A DNA stretch of 17,988 nucleotides. It comes from Aliicoccus persicus_A. GTDB taxonomy: Bacteria > Bacillota > Bacilli > Staphylococcales > Salinicoccaceae. The translations under genes were made by a program, and so were the position numbers. How positions within the stretch are numbered: position 1 is the stretch's first letter; every line of letters begins with the position of its first letter. The DNA is taken from assembly GCA_020741755.1 (NCBI GenBank), contig DYYI01000084.1:1-17988 (forward strand). The letters run 5' to 3'. Under the pieces are notes generated by a model that saw only the letters and a program-made list of their open reading frames with translations, did no database searches and was not told the DNA's origin. Shown here one piece after another: positions 7,619 to 16,575 of this stretch.

Positions 7619-9591
7619 GTTTCTGACCCTCTTTCTTCAATACTCTTGTTTATTGCCTCGACTAATTGATCATATGCATCATCTAGTGAAACACCAACAA
7701 AACGCGTTGCTGCGTTTGTTAAATGGCCACCACCATTTAACGATTCCATGATGAGCTGGACATTCATTTCTCCGAGCGAACGTGCAGATACACCGATCGA
7801 ATCATCCTCGCGAACTGCCATGACAAATGATGCTTTAACACCTTCAATTTTTAACAGTTCATCTGCCGCTTGTGCAACAGTAACCGGGTGATACGTATCC
7901 GTCGGGTCTGCTTTGACGATTGCGACACCATTGTCCCAAATCGCAGCAGCTTTAATCAAGTCGACACGTGCAATGTACGTATCAATATCATCCTTTAAGA
8001 ATCCATGCGCTAATACTGGATCCGCTGAGTTTGAGCGCAAGAAACTCGCTGCATCAAACGTTCGAGACCCTGTGCGCAACGTAAAATTACGCGTGTCAAC
8101 GATAATACCTGCAAGCATAATCGATGATTCGATCCGTTTGAGTTTTCCTTCTGATGCCTGGTACTCTAGCAGCTCAGCGACTAACTCACTCGCACTCGAC
8201 GCATAAGGCTCTAAGTATACAAGCAATGGATTCGATAAAAAGTCATCGCTGCGTCTATGGTGATCAATCACCACTTTACGGTTTGCCTTATTTAATATCA
8301 GTTCATCTTGTACCATGACTGGTCGATGCGTATCCACAACAACGACTGTCGTATCCGTGTGTAGAAAATCCCACGCATCATCACTCGACACGAAGCGTGA
8401 ATATACTTCTTCGTGTTTTTCGACTTCTTTCATGACACGTGAAATCGTCTCATCCAGATCATCTTCATTTAAAATAATGCGTGCATCAAGACCGTTCATC
8501 TCAGCGAGTCTTGCGACACCGAGCGCTGCCCCGATTGAATCCATATCCGGACGCTTATGACCCATAATTATGACGTTACTACCTTCGAGTAATATATCAC
8601 GCAGTGCATGAGATACAACGCGTGCACGTACGCGCGTACGCTTCTCCATCGGGTCTGTCTTACCACCATAAAAGCGTGCATCTCCGTTATAACGCTTGAT
8701 TGCAACTTGGTCACCACCGCGCCCAAGTGCGAGATCTAAGCTTCTCTGCGCAAGATCGCCAACATCAATATACGAGTCACTGCCCTCACCAAAACCGATA
8801 CTCAGTGTAATTTGCGCACCGATTTCTGACGTTTCCATACGCACTTTGTCGAGTAGGCTAAAGCGAGTTTCTTCTATAGCAGCCAAGCTTTCTGCATTGA
8901 GTAACAGGAGAAATCTGTCTTGTGAGAAACGACGTAAGTAGACGTTGTGTGTCGCTGCCCATTCATGAATCAATCCGGTGATCAAGTTGTTTAATTCACT
9001 TTTTAAAGACTCCGCCATATTTTGAGTCACTTCGTCATAGTTATCTAAAAATAAAATACCGATGGTCGGTCGTTTATCTTCAAGCTCTTGTTGCTTATTT
9101 TTATAGCCTGTAATATTGACCATTTGCAACGTGTTGAAGTCTGAATCATGATACACACGGAAACTGTGATTTTGGTATGTACTGTCGACAACAGTTAAGT
9201 TATTTACACGGAAAGACGTTAATATATTTGGGAAAATCAAATTGATATGCTGCCCGAGTGCATCTTCAGACAAAATTGAACCAATATAATTGTTCATCCA
9301 TTCGATTTCATCGTTGTCATTTAACACAATCAAACCGACAGGCATCGTATCGACAGTCAGTTGCTTACCCCCGACAATCTGATCGACGGTGTACTGAAGT
9401 CGTGACTCCATATCAAGAATTGTTCGATGTAAATAATAAAATACGAGTATAATTATGATTGCCGTAACGATAGAAAAGATAACGGCTACAGTGATGTTAT
9501 ATGCATATATCATGATGGCATTTAATATTAAATGTGTGACAAGAATGCCAACGGGAATATAAATCTTACGCTTGTTCATTACTTTAAACAT
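7615..9591 (-). CDS. gdpP: GdpP, membrane-bound c-di-AMP phosphodiesterase
   Basis: A 658-residue protein that hydrolyses cyclic di-AMP to pApA and so affects cell-wall stress, osmolyte uptake and beta-lactam tolerance. Domains in order: two membrane helices (about 10-31 and 33-54), a PAS fold (about 75-150), a degenerate GGDEF domain (about 170-302), then DHH (about 335-500) and DHHA1 (about 560-650). The Mn2+ ligands are all present: H345, D349 and D351 in GHKRPDMD, D420, the DHH triad at 443-445, and D499. GGGH at 620-623 is the DHHA1 substrate motif. Length matches S. aureus GdpP (655). The ATG at 9591 follows AAAGGAAG, 4 nt after the yybS stop codon. No inactivating change is visible. 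Confidence 0.97.
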   Translation of the reverse strand: MFKVMNKRKIYIPVGILVTHLILNAIMIYAYNITVAVIFSIVTAIIIILVFYYLHRTILDMESRLQYTVDQIVGGKQLTVDTMPVGLIVLNDNDEIEWMNNYIGSILSEDALGQHINLIFPNILTSFRVNNLTVVDSTYQNHSFRVYHDSDFNTLQMVNITGYKNKQQELEDKRPTIGILFLDNYDEVTQNMAESLKSELNNLITGLIHEWAATHNVYLRRFSQDRFLLLLNAESLAAIEETRFSLLDKVRMETSEIGAQITLSIGFGEGSDSYIDVGDLAQRSLDLALGRGGDQVAIKRYNGDARFYGGKTDPMEKRTRVRARVVSHALRDILLEGSNVIIMGHKRPDMDSIGAALGVARLAEMNGLDARIILNEDDLDETISRVMKEVEKHEEVYSRFVSSDDAWDFLHTDTTVVVVDTHRPVMVQDELILNKANRKVVIDHHRRSDDFLSNPLLVYLEPYASSASELVAELLEYQASEGKLKRIESSIMLAGIIVDTRNFTLRTGSRTFDAASFLRSNSADPVLAHGFLKDDIDTYIARVDLIKAAAIWDNGVAIVKADPTDTYHPVTVAQAADELLKIEGVKASFVMAVREDDSIGVSARSLGEMNVQLIMESLNGGGHLTNAATRFVGVSLDDAYDQLVEAINKSIEERGSET

Positions 9592-9595
9592 TTCA

Positions 9596-10519
9596 TCACT
9601 TCCTTTTCATAATTATCCACATTCTAATTCTAAATACCATTTCAAACAACCCGATCAACATTGTAATTGGTCTTAACACAATGAGTGGAATGAGGAGTAA
9701 AATCGATATTGCAACATGCACTTTCTTTTCTCTTAATACGAAGTAGACGAATGCAAGTCCGTGTACGAATAACAACCATTCCAGAACGAAGACAATGTTT
9801 GAAACTATACCGTAAAAGACGCCGTCACGCGATGGGCTCATGAAGAATGAAATCAAGAAAAACACAAAGAATAAGTACATGATTGGTCTTGGAAATGCCC
9901 AATCTTTAAACGACTTAGCTGGCCAAAGTTTAATCTCATCGTTTTGGCCAAGCAACCATCTCAGAATGAGTACACTAACAGTGACAATAATCATCGAATA
10001 AATCGTGATTTGTCCTTGTAAGTTCATGTAAAAAACTTGCAGACTTGTGTTGATCATTTCTACATCAACTAATGAAGACATACCTGTTAATTCCATCTGT
10101 TCATTATACCAAGAAACGAGCGATGCCCAAATCTGTCCGAGCGGCGGAATCACATTGAATACTTGAAGTAAATTCAATCCACCAATCACGATAATCGTCA
10201 TGACCGCTGTTGCTATAAATATCGTATATTCTTGTGTATATTTACTTCTGAGCGTAAATTCTAGAACATACGCTAGCGCATACATTAATACGAGTGAAAT
10301 CCATGAGAACGGCGACATAAAAAAGAATACAGGCAGCAAAAAGCTAATGAATGTCAGCCAAAAGTGATAGGCTGATTTATGTTTAAGATTGACTAAATAA
10401 TAAAGTGAGAATGGCAAAATCAACATGCCGAGAACCAATGTGATTTCAGTGACAAATAAAAATAGAAATCCAATGGCGAGAACAACGAGTAAATACCACA
10501 ATGGAACTTTCGGTCGCAA
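9596..10519 (-). CDS. yybS: YybS-like DUF2232 polytopic membrane protein
   Basis: A 307-residue hydrophobic protein with about eight to nine membrane helices (approximately 8-24, 26-43, 51-68, 70-90, 98-122, 170-190, 211-228, 236-263, 268-297) and a basic C-terminus. Its place directly before gdpP-rplI-dnaB, together with this topology, matches the YybS/DUF2232 family. The family's function is unknown, and no catalytic motif was seen. The only supported start is TTG at 10519, preceded by AGGAG at 9 nt; there is no ATG until codon 32. It is separated from gdpP by 4 nt, so they are co-transcribed. No clear promoter was found in the 63 bp between serS and this gene. Confidence 0.88.
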   Translation of the reverse strand: MRPKVPLWYLLVVLAIGFLFLFVTEITLVLGMLILPFSLYYLVNLKHKSAYHFWLTFISFLLPVFFFMSPFSWISLVLMYALAYVLEFTLRSKYTQEYTIFIATAVMTIIVIGGLNLLQVFNVIPPLGQIWASLVSWYNEQMELTGMSSLVDVEMINTSLQVFYMNLQGQITIYSMIIVTVSVLILRWLLGQNDEIKLWPAKSFKDWAFPRPIMYLFFVFFLISFFMSPSRDGVFYGIVSNIVFVLEWLLFVHGLAFVYFVLREKKVHVAISILLLIPLIVLRPITMLIGLFEMVFRIRMWIIMKRK

Positions 10520-10540
10520 AAAGCAACACTCCTATATACT

Positions 10541-10570
10541 AAATAAAGCTCCTAATATCGCTAGGAGCTT
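10541..10570 (-). terminator. Weak intrinsic terminator after serS
   Basis: A 9-bp perfect stem AAGCTCCTA/TAGGAGCTT (10546-10554 with 10562-10570) with a 7-nt loop. On the reverse strand it is followed only by TATTTAG rather than a T-run. The yybS Shine-Dalgarno sequence starts 13 nt further on. Read-through into yybS-gdpP is therefore likely, and the hairpin may be an attenuator or processing site rather than a full stop. Confidence 0.6.
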
Positions 10571-10582
10571 GTACTTACTATA

Positions 10583-11860
10583 TTATAACTTTTTTAATAC
10601 CTTTGTGCCACCTAAATATGGTACGAGCACCTCTGGTACAGTCACCGTGCCATCTTCATTTTGATAGTTTTCTATGATTGCTGCCATCGTACGGCCGACG
10701 GCAAGTCCACTACCATTTAATGTGTGAACAAATTCTGGTTTCGCATCTTTATCTTGTTTAAATTTAATGTTCGCACGTCTCGCTTGAAAGTCCGTCATGT
10801 TTGATATTGAACTGATTTCTTTGTAATCATTATAGCTTGGCAACCACACTTCAACATCATACGTTTTTGCAGATCCAAAGCCGATATCACCCGTACATAA
10901 CAGCACAGTACGATGTGGAATTTCAAGTAAGTTTAAAATGTTCTCTGCATGTTCTGTCATCTCTTCAAGCGCAGCCCAAGAATGTTCTGGATGTTCGATT
11001 CTTACCATCTCAACTTTGTTGAACTGGTGCAAGCGAATGAGACCTCTCGTGTCGCGACCTGCTGATCCCGCTTCACTTCTAAAGCACGCCGTTTGTGCCG
11101 TGAATTTTTTCGGTAGGGCATCGCCTGATAGCGTTTCTTCACGGTGGAAGTTTGTCAATGTCACTTCAGAAGTCGGAATTGTGTACATCGCTTCACCGTC
11201 GATTTTAAATAAATCTTCTTCGAATTTCGGTAATTGACCCGTTCCAAACATCGCTTCACTCTTCACGATTTGCGGTGTCATCATTTCGCGATACCCATTT
11301 TTCCCGTGCACATCAAGCATAAAGTTCATCAGTGCGCGCTCAAGTCGTGCACCTTCACCCGTTAAGAACACGAAGCGCGCACCTGATACGCGAGCGGCAC
11401 GCTCGAAATCCGCCATTTCTAAATCATCTAAAATGTCCCAGTGTGCTTTCACATCGAAATCAAATTCACGTGGCGTACCTGTTTTACGAACTTCAACGTT
11501 TTCCGTGTCATCTTTGCCAACTGGTACATCGTCATGGATTAAGTTCGCAACGCGACTCATTTTATCTTTGAAAGCTGCTTCAGTTTCGTTTAACTGTTGA
11601 TCAATTGCAGAAATTTCCTCACCGACATCACGCATCGCCTGGATGGCATCATCTGCATTCTCTTTGTTGCGTTTTTTCTGTGCAATTTCTTCAGAAGCTT
11701 TGTTACGCTTACTCTTTAACGCCTCAGTCTGCTGAATCAATTCGCGGCGTTTTTCATCCAGATTGATAATCTCATCGATGACTGATGCATCGTCACCACG
11801 CTTTGCCACTCGTGCTTTTACATCTTCTGTTTCCTGTCTAATACGTTTGATGTCTAACAT
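10583..11860 (-). CDS. serS: Seryl-tRNA synthetase SerS
   Basis: A 425-residue class II synthetase that charges tRNA-Ser (and the Sec tRNA where present) with serine. The N-terminal long antiparallel coiled coil that grips the tRNA variable arm covers about residues 25-105. The catalytic domain has motif 2 around FRSEAGSAGRDTRGLIRLHQF and motif 3 around LNGSGLAVGRTMAAIIENYQ. The frame is open to a GTG at 11869, but the ATG at 11860 is used because AAAGGAG lies 8 nt upstream and overlaps that GTG. In the helix before the DFQARR segment, two cysteines that I recall in the S. aureus enzyme are replaced (SISNMTDFQ). The gene is governed by the T-box leader at 11890-12114. Confidence 0.97.
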   Translation of the reverse strand: MLDIKRIRQETEDVKARVAKRGDDASVIDEIINLDEKRRELIQQTEALKSKRNKASEEIAQKKRNKENADDAIQAMRDVGEEISAIDQQLNETEAAFKDKMSRVANLIHDDVPVGKDDTENVEVRKTGTPREFDFDVKAHWDILDDLEMADFERAARVSGARFVFLTGEGARLERALMNFMLDVHGKNGYREMMTPQIVKSEAMFGTGQLPKFEEDLFKIDGEAMYTIPTSEVTLTNFHREETLSGDALPKKFTAQTACFRSEAGSAGRDTRGLIRLHQFNKVEMVRIEHPEHSWAALEEMTEHAENILNLLEIPHRTVLLCTGDIGFGSAKTYDVEVWLPSYNDYKEISSISNMTDFQARRANIKFKQDKDAKPEFVHTLNGSGLAVGRTMAAIIENYQNEDGTVTVPEVLVPYLGGTKVLKKL

Positions 11861-11889
11861 CAGACTCACTCCTTTAATTGTTTGTATAT

Positions 11890-11929
11890 AAAAAAATAGA
11901 CCACGTCCCTGTGTGAGGGACGTGGTCTA
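11890..11929 (-). terminator. T-box-controlled terminator before serS
   Basis: A perfect 14-bp stem, TAGACCACGTCCCT (reverse strand 11929-11916) with AGGGACGTGGTCTA (11910-11897), has loop CACAC and is followed by seven T. It abuts the T-box motif, so formation of the antiterminator with the T-box sequence would exclude it. Confidence 0.95.
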
Positions 11930-12114
11930 CGTGTTGCCACCCTTATTTAATATGTCCGAAAACATACTATCTTCATTCATCATATCGGCAACTTGCCGTC
12001 ACTTAACCGTTATAGACAGAACTTCATACATTTTCACGTGTTGCTTCCACCAACCGCAACCTCTCTATATGCATACTCATGTATTACTTTATCTGTAAGT
12101 GAATCTATTAACTT
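11890..12114 (-). promoter_or_regulatory. T-box leader controlling serS
   Basis: The leader contains the conserved T-box AAGGGTGGCAACACG (11944-11930), directly before a terminator. Upstream is a Stem I layout: a base helix TCACTTA/TAAGTGA, a second helix ACAGA (12096-12092)/TCTGT (12020-12016), the AGTA motif at 12088-12085, an upper helix ATACAT/ATGTAT, and AGAGAG at 12066-12061 before the GGTTGGTGGAAGC distal region. The specifier region reads GAAGTTCT and holds two adjacent Ser codons, AGT (12023-12021) and TCT (12020-12018). AGT is the better candidate because TCT falls in the helix. Uncharged tRNA-Ser would pair there and at the T-box and prevent termination. The class assignment is sure; the exact specifier is inferred. 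Confidence 0.93.
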
Positions 12115-12120
12115 GAGGCC

Positions 12121-12149
12121 ATTATAAGTCGTCCACAAGATAAAATCAA
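12121..12149 (-). promoter_or_regulatory. Sigma-A promoter of serS
   Basis: On the reverse strand TTGATT (12149-12144), a 17-nt spacer and a consensus TATAAT (12126-12121) lie just upstream of the T-box leader. The -35 box begins only 18 bp after the hutI stop codon, so there is little room for a strong hut-operon terminator. Confidence 0.85.
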
Positions 12150-12166
12150 CTGTTGATGTGATTTTG

Positions 12167-13399
12167 CTACCAAATTAATCCAGGACGTGTGTAGACGACG
12201 TTGCCGTTCGCCATCACCGTGTGCGCATGATTCACACCATAATGATATGGAATGTACTCATGGTTTGGTGCATCCCAAATGACGAGGTTTGCATCGTCAC
12301 CAGCATCGAGTGTACCACGGTCAGAACCGATCGCTTTCGCTGCATTCACCGTGACTGCATTCCAAATCTCATTCGGTGTCATCTTCAGCTTAAGCCCTGC
12401 GATTGCCATGATCATCTGTAGGTTATCTGTGACACAAGAGCCTGGGTTGTAGTCCGTCGCGATTGAAACAGCACCACCGCCATCAATCATACCGCGTGCA
12501 TCCGCAAATTCATTTTTACCGAGATAGAACGTCGTACCAGGCAGTAACACCGCCACGATATCCGAATCTTTCAGCTGTGATTTACCTTCGTCACTTGCAG
12601 CGACTAAATGATCTGCTGAAATGGCATTTTGTTCAATCGCCAGTTCTAATCCACCGAGCGGGTCGATTTCGTCTGCATGAATTTTTACTTTGAAACCTTT
12701 TTCGTTTGCCGCTTCCATATATCGTCTCGACTGTTCAACTGAAAATACTGCCGTTTCAGTAAAGATATCTGCAAAGTCCGCGTAGTCTTTTACATCATCC
12801 AACAATTCGATCATCTCATCTAAAAATTCTTCAGATTCACGGCCTTTTGGAATTGCATGTGGCCCTAGAAACGTATGTTTCATTTCAATCGGGAAGGATT
12901 CTTCTAACACTTTTGATACTTTAAGTTGCTTCAATTCGTTCTCTTTATCTAAACCGTAACCTGACTTACTTTCAACCGATAAAACACCATGTTGAATCAT
13001 GCGTGTAATATTTTTCGACGCTTTGTCGAACAATTCTTGCTCTGATGCTGCACGTGTCTGCTCGACTGTTTTTAAAATACCGCCACCTTGTCGTAAAATC
13101 TCAAGGTAATCCACGCCTTGGCGTTTCAGTGCCGCTTCATGCTCACGTGAACCACCGTGCACAACATGTGTATGTGGATCAACGAGGCCAGGGGATACGA
13201 CCATGCCTTCTGCGTCAATTGTCGATTTTGCTTCGTAGTCATCCGTCTTCGCACCGGCGTAAACGACTTTCCCATCGTTCACGACAACGATCGCATCTTC
13301 AACAATTTTTAGTTCATCCATCTCAGCACCTTTTAGCGCTTTATCAGTTTTCTTTGGCAATAATAAGCTACCAATATTTTTAATGATTACATCATTCAT
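12167..13399 (-). CDS. hutI: Imidazolonepropionase HutI
   Basis: A 410-residue amidohydrolase for the third step of histidine breakdown: it opens 4-imidazolone-5-propionate to N-formimino-L-glutamate. The metal-binding HxH lies in DPHTHVVHGG (H76, H78), with R85 of the substrate pocket next to it. Further family motifs are HTFLGPHAIP, KIHADEID with a metal His, SADHL and ATDYNPGS with the catalytic-site Asp. Length is normal. The ATG overlaps the hutU stop by one base (TAATG), with AAGGAG 8 nt upstream, so translation is coupled to hutU. It is the last hut gene here. HutG, which would release glutamate, and a histidine permease are not in the window and must be elsewhere. Confidence 0.97.
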   Translation of the reverse strand: MNDVIIKNIGSLLLPKKTDKALKGAEMDELKIVEDAIVVVNDGKVVYAGAKTDDYEAKSTIDAEGMVVSPGLVDPHTHVVHGGSREHEAALKRQGVDYLEILRQGGGILKTVEQTRAASEQELFDKASKNITRMIQHGVLSVESKSGYGLDKENELKQLKVSKVLEESFPIEMKHTFLGPHAIPKGRESEEFLDEMIELLDDVKDYADFADIFTETAVFSVEQSRRYMEAANEKGFKVKIHADEIDPLGGLELAIEQNAISADHLVAASDEGKSQLKDSDIVAVLLPGTTFYLGKNEFADARGMIDGGGAVSIATDYNPGSCVTDNLQMIMAIAGLKLKMTPNEIWNAVTVNAAKAIGSDRGTLDAGDDANLVIWDAPNHEYIPYHYGVNHAHTVMANGNVVYTRPGLIW

Positions 13400-15057
13400 T
13401 ACTCTTGCTCCTTCATCATTGGAATGTGGACGCCTTTTTCCTTTGCTGTTTCTATCGCTATGTCATAACCTGCATCGACATGACGCGCAACACCCATACC
13501 CGGGTCACTTGTCAGAACGCGTTCTAAGCGACGCTCTGCATTGTCTGTACCATCTGCGACAACAACGAGACCAGCATGTAGAGAATAACCCATGCCGACA
13601 CCACCACCGTGATGGACTGAAATCCAAGAGCCACCAGCTGCTGTATTCACGAGCGCGTTTAAAATTGCCCAGTCACCAACTGCATCACTGCCGTCTTTCA
13701 TCGCTTCTGTCTCTCTGTTCGGACTTGCAACAGAACCAGAATCTAAATGGTCACGCCCGATAACAATAGGTGCAGAAATTTCTCCAGTTCGAACGAGTTC
13801 ATTGAGGGCAAGACCCATCTTCGCACGGTCACCATAACCGAGCCAAGCGATGCGTGATGGTAAGCCTTGGAAAGCAATTTTTTCCTGTGCCATATCTAAC
13901 CAGCGCATCAGTTTCTCATCTTCTGGGAATAGTTCACGCATTTTCGCATCCGCTACTTCGATATCTTTTGGATCCCCACTAAGTGCTGCAAATCTAAATG
14001 GTCCTTTACCTTCACAGAAGAGTGGGCGAATGTATGCTGGGACAAATCCAGGGAAATCAAATGCATTTGTCACACCTTCATCAAATGCCACTTGTCGGAT
14101 GTTGTTTCCATAATCGAATACGATTGCGCCTTTATCTTTGAAATCAAGCATTGCTTGAACATGCTTCGCCATCGATGCTGAAGCCAATTTTACAAATTCT
14201 TTCGGATCTGACTGACGCATCGCTTCACCTTCTGCGAGTGTAAATCCTTCAGGTAAGTAACCGTTTAACGGGTCATGTGCAGACGTTTGATCCGTCACGA
14301 CATCAATTTTCACATCGCGATTTAAAATCTCAGGTAAAATCTCTGCTGCGTTACCGAGCAGTCCGATTGATAATGCTTCCCCTTTGTCGCGTGCTTCTTC
14401 TGCCATCTTGATTGCTTCGTCCAATGAATCCGTCTTCGTGTCTAAGTAACGTGTTTCGAGACGTTTATCGATTCGTGTTTCATCCACTTCTACACAGATG
14501 ACAACACCTTCGTTCATCGTCACAGCGAGCGGCTGTGCACCACCCATACCGCCAAGACCGGCAGTGAGTGAAATCGTCCCTTTCAATGACCCGCCGAAGT
14601 TTTGATTCGCAAGTTCAGCAAATGTTTCATATGTCCCTTGCACAATCCCTTGAGAACCGATATAAATCCATGAGCCCGCCGTCATCTGACCGTACATCAT
14701 CAAGCCTTTCTTATCGAGTTCATTGAAGTGCTCCCAATTGGCCCACTTTGGCACGAGTACCGAATTCGATAAAAGGACACGCGGCGCTTCTTCATGCGTT
14801 TTAAACACTGCCACCGGCTTACCCGATTGCACGAGCATCGTTTCATCTTTTTCTAAATTACGCAATGTATTTTCAATGGCTTCGAATGATTCCCAGTTAC
14901 GTGCGGCTTTACCGATACCACCATACACGACGAGGTCTTCCGGACGCTCAGCAACTTCAGGGTCCAAGTTGTTGTACAACATACGCAATGCTGCTTCCTG
15001 TTCCCAACCTTTACATTCGATTTCCAAACCTTTTTTTGCTCTAATTACTCTCGACAT
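13399..15057 (-). CDS. hutU: Urocanate hydratase HutU, with Ala at the active-site Cys position
   Basis: A 552-residue NAD+-dependent urocanase that hydrates urocanate to 4-imidazolone-5-propionate, the second step of the Hut pathway. Family features are VVYGGIGKAARN, GQMTAGSWIYIGSQGIVQGT, the NAD-binding glycine-rich GLGGMGGAQP (about 168-177) and HHGGGVGMGYS. Length matches the family (about 550). The frame extends to a GTG at 15066, but AGGAG sits 8 nt before the ATG at 15057, which is preferred. Notable: in the segment GLPSRIAWLGYG residue 404 is Ala (GCT, 13846-13848), where family members carry the Cys annotated as active site (Cys410 of Pseudomonas putida). The rest of the protein looks intact and constrained. 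It lies 30 bp after hutH. Confidence 0.96.
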   Translation of the reverse strand: MSRVIRAKKGLEIECKGWEQEAALRMLYNNLDPEVAERPEDLVVYGGIGKAARNWESFEAIENTLRNLEKDETMLVQSGKPVAVFKTHEEAPRVLLSNSVLVPKWANWEHFNELDKKGLMMYGQMTAGSWIYIGSQGIVQGTYETFAELANQNFGGSLKGTISLTAGLGGMGGAQPLAVTMNEGVVICVEVDETRIDKRLETRYLDTKTDSLDEAIKMAEEARDKGEALSIGLLGNAAEILPEILNRDVKIDVVTDQTSAHDPLNGYLPEGFTLAEGEAMRQSDPKEFVKLASASMAKHVQAMLDFKDKGAIVFDYGNNIRQVAFDEGVTNAFDFPGFVPAYIRPLFCEGKGPFRFAALSGDPKDIEVADAKMRELFPEDEKLMRWLDMAQEKIAFQGLPSRIAWLGYGDRAKMGLALNELVRTGEISAPIVIGRDHLDSGSVASPNRETEAMKDGSDAVGDWAILNALVNTAAGGSWISVHHGGGVGMGYSLHAGLVVVADGTDNAERRLERVLTSDPGMGVARHVDAGYDIAIETAKEKGVHIPMMKEQE

Positions 15058-15087
15058 TTCAGTCACTCCTTTGATTATTAGTATACA

Positions 15088-16575
15088 TTATTTAATGATT
15101 CTTAAATGATCACTCACGATGTTGATGTCTTCAGAGAACACGCGGTCTTTATCCATAAAATCGACGATATTGCGGTATTCGTCGAACTTCGCTTTCGTCT
15201 TCGGTGATAGTTTGTCGATGCCTTTAATTTCAACGGCACTCAGTGCAATGAACAGTTCCGTTGCAAGGACGTTGCGAACGTTATCGATGATATCGCGGCA
15301 ATGACGTGCACCGATTGTACCCATCGACACGTGATCCTCTTGGTTCGCTGACGACGGAATGGAATCCACACTTGCCGGATGTGCAAGCGTCTTGTTTTCA
15401 GAGACGAGTGAAGCTGCCATATATTGCAAGATCATCGCCCCAGACTGAAACCCTTCTTCAGGCGATAAAAATGCCGGTAAATCATTGTTTAACTGCGGGT
15501 TGACCAAACGCTCAATACGGCGCTCAGAAATATTTGAAATCTCAGCGATACCGATTTTCAGTAAATCCATCGCGATGGCAATCGGCTGACCGTGGAAATT
15601 ACCGCCAGAGAATACTTCTTCTTCACTAAAGATGAGTGGGTTGTCATTCGCCGCATTCATTTCGATTTCTAGCTTCTCCTTCACATAGGCAAGCGTTTGA
15701 AGTGACGCACCATGTACCTGTGGAATACATCTGAGAGAATACGCATCTTGTACACGCATTTCTCCTTGACGCGTCGTCAGCTGTGATCCTTCCAACCACT
15801 CAAGCATCGTTTCAGCAACTTCAACAGACTCTTTGTAACCACGTGATTGGTGAATTTTTGTGTTATAAGCATCGGTAATGCCGTTTAATGCTTGATGTGT
15901 GAGTGACGCAATCCACATGCTATCATGCATCAATTGTTCCGCTTCGATGTAGTTGATGACACCTTGCGCCGTCATCGGCTGCGTCCCATTGATCAGCGCA
16001 AGTCCTTCCTTCGCTTCAAGTATATGTGGTTTAATATTTAGTTCTTCGAGCACTTCAGCAGTCGGACGTAGTTCGTTGTTGTAATAGACCTTGCCCTCAC
16101 CAATCAGTGCAATCGCTAAATGTGAGAGTGGGGCAAGGTCACCCGATGCACCGAGAGAACCTTGCTCGGGAATATATGGAATAATCCTTTTGTTAATGAA
16201 TGTTTTCAGTTGATCGACGAGCGCACGAGATACACCTGAATGTCCTTTTAGCATCGTGTTGAGACGCATAATCATCATGCCGAGCACAGCATTTTGCGTA
16301 AAAGGTTTACCAACACCAACCGCATGCGAACGCACTAAATTCTCTTGCAACGCTGTCGTTTTATCTTTTGAAATAAACACATCACAGAATAATCCGAATC
16401 CAGTCGTAATGCCATAGATGACGCGTTCATTGTCAATGATTGTCTGGACGATACGCTTCGCAGCATCGACCCGCGTGTAAGCATCATCCGTTATATCCAC
16501 TTGTGCTTCATGTGTGGCATAGAATTCACGCATGTTTTCAATCGTTAAATCTTGACCTGTTAACTTTAAAATCAT
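15088..16575 (-). CDS. hutH: Histidine ammonia-lyase HutH
   Basis: A 495-residue lyase that removes ammonia from L-histidine to give trans-urocanate, the first step of the pathway. The Ala-Ser-Gly triad that cyclises to the MIO cofactor is residues 143-145 in GSLGASGDLAPL. Tyr54 in YGITTGFG and the NDNPL motif are also present. The frame reaches a TTG at 16581, but AGGAGG (16588-16583) lies only 1 nt from that TTG and 7 nt from the ATG at 16575, so the ATG is used. Upstream is an intrinsic terminator (16607-16649) preceded by a HutP site, so expression should depend on HutP, histidine and Mg2+. hutU follows after 30 bp. Confidence 0.97.
   Translation of the reverse strand: MILKLTGQDLTIENMREFYATHEAQVDITDDAYTRVDAAKRIVQTIIDNERVIYGITTGFGLFCDVFISKDKTTALQENLVRSHAVGVGKPFTQNAVLGMMIMRLNTMLKGHSGVSRALVDQLKTFINKRIIPYIPEQGSLGASGDLAPLSHLAIALIGEGKVYYNNELRPTAEVLEELNIKPHILEAKEGLALINGTQPMTAQGVINYIEAEQLMHDSMWIASLTHQALNGITDAYNTKIHQSRGYKESVEVAETMLEWLEGSQLTTRQGEMRVQDAYSLRCIPQVHGASLQTLAYVKEKLEIEMNAANDNPLIFSEEEVFSGGNFHGQPIAIAMDLLKIGIAEISNISERRIERLVNPQLNNDLPAFLSPEEGFQSGAMILQYMAASLVSENKTLAHPASVDSIPSSANQEDHVSMGTIGARHCRDIIDNVRNVLATELFIALSAVEIKGIDKLSPKTKAKFDEYRNIVDFMDKDRVFSEDINIVSDHLRIIK

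Noticed and set aside
9613..9621. Perfect DnaA box TTATCCACA on the plus strand near the end of yybS, and a near match at 4025-4033.
   Set aside because: A lone 9-mer is expected by chance at roughly one in seven windows of this size, and it lies in coding sequence without a cluster or AT-rich unwinding region. No origin or DnaA-regulated promoter is supported.
12142..12165. Hairpin AAAATCA/TGATTTT after hutI as a hut-operon terminator.
   Set aside because: It has only seven mostly A-T pairs with a competing inner stem, the trailing T-run is broken, and it overlaps the serS -35 box. It may give some termination but cannot be called with confidence.
15058..15087. Separate promoter or terminator between hutH and hutU.
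   Set aside because: The 30-bp gap contains only the hutU Shine-Dalgarno and no hairpin with a T-run; co-transcription is simpler.
13383..15109. Long plus-strand reading frames opposite hutU, hutI and others (for example 126-128 codons).
   Set aside because: They lie antisense to well-identified genes, lack ribosome binding sites and domains, and reflect codon bias of the true strand.
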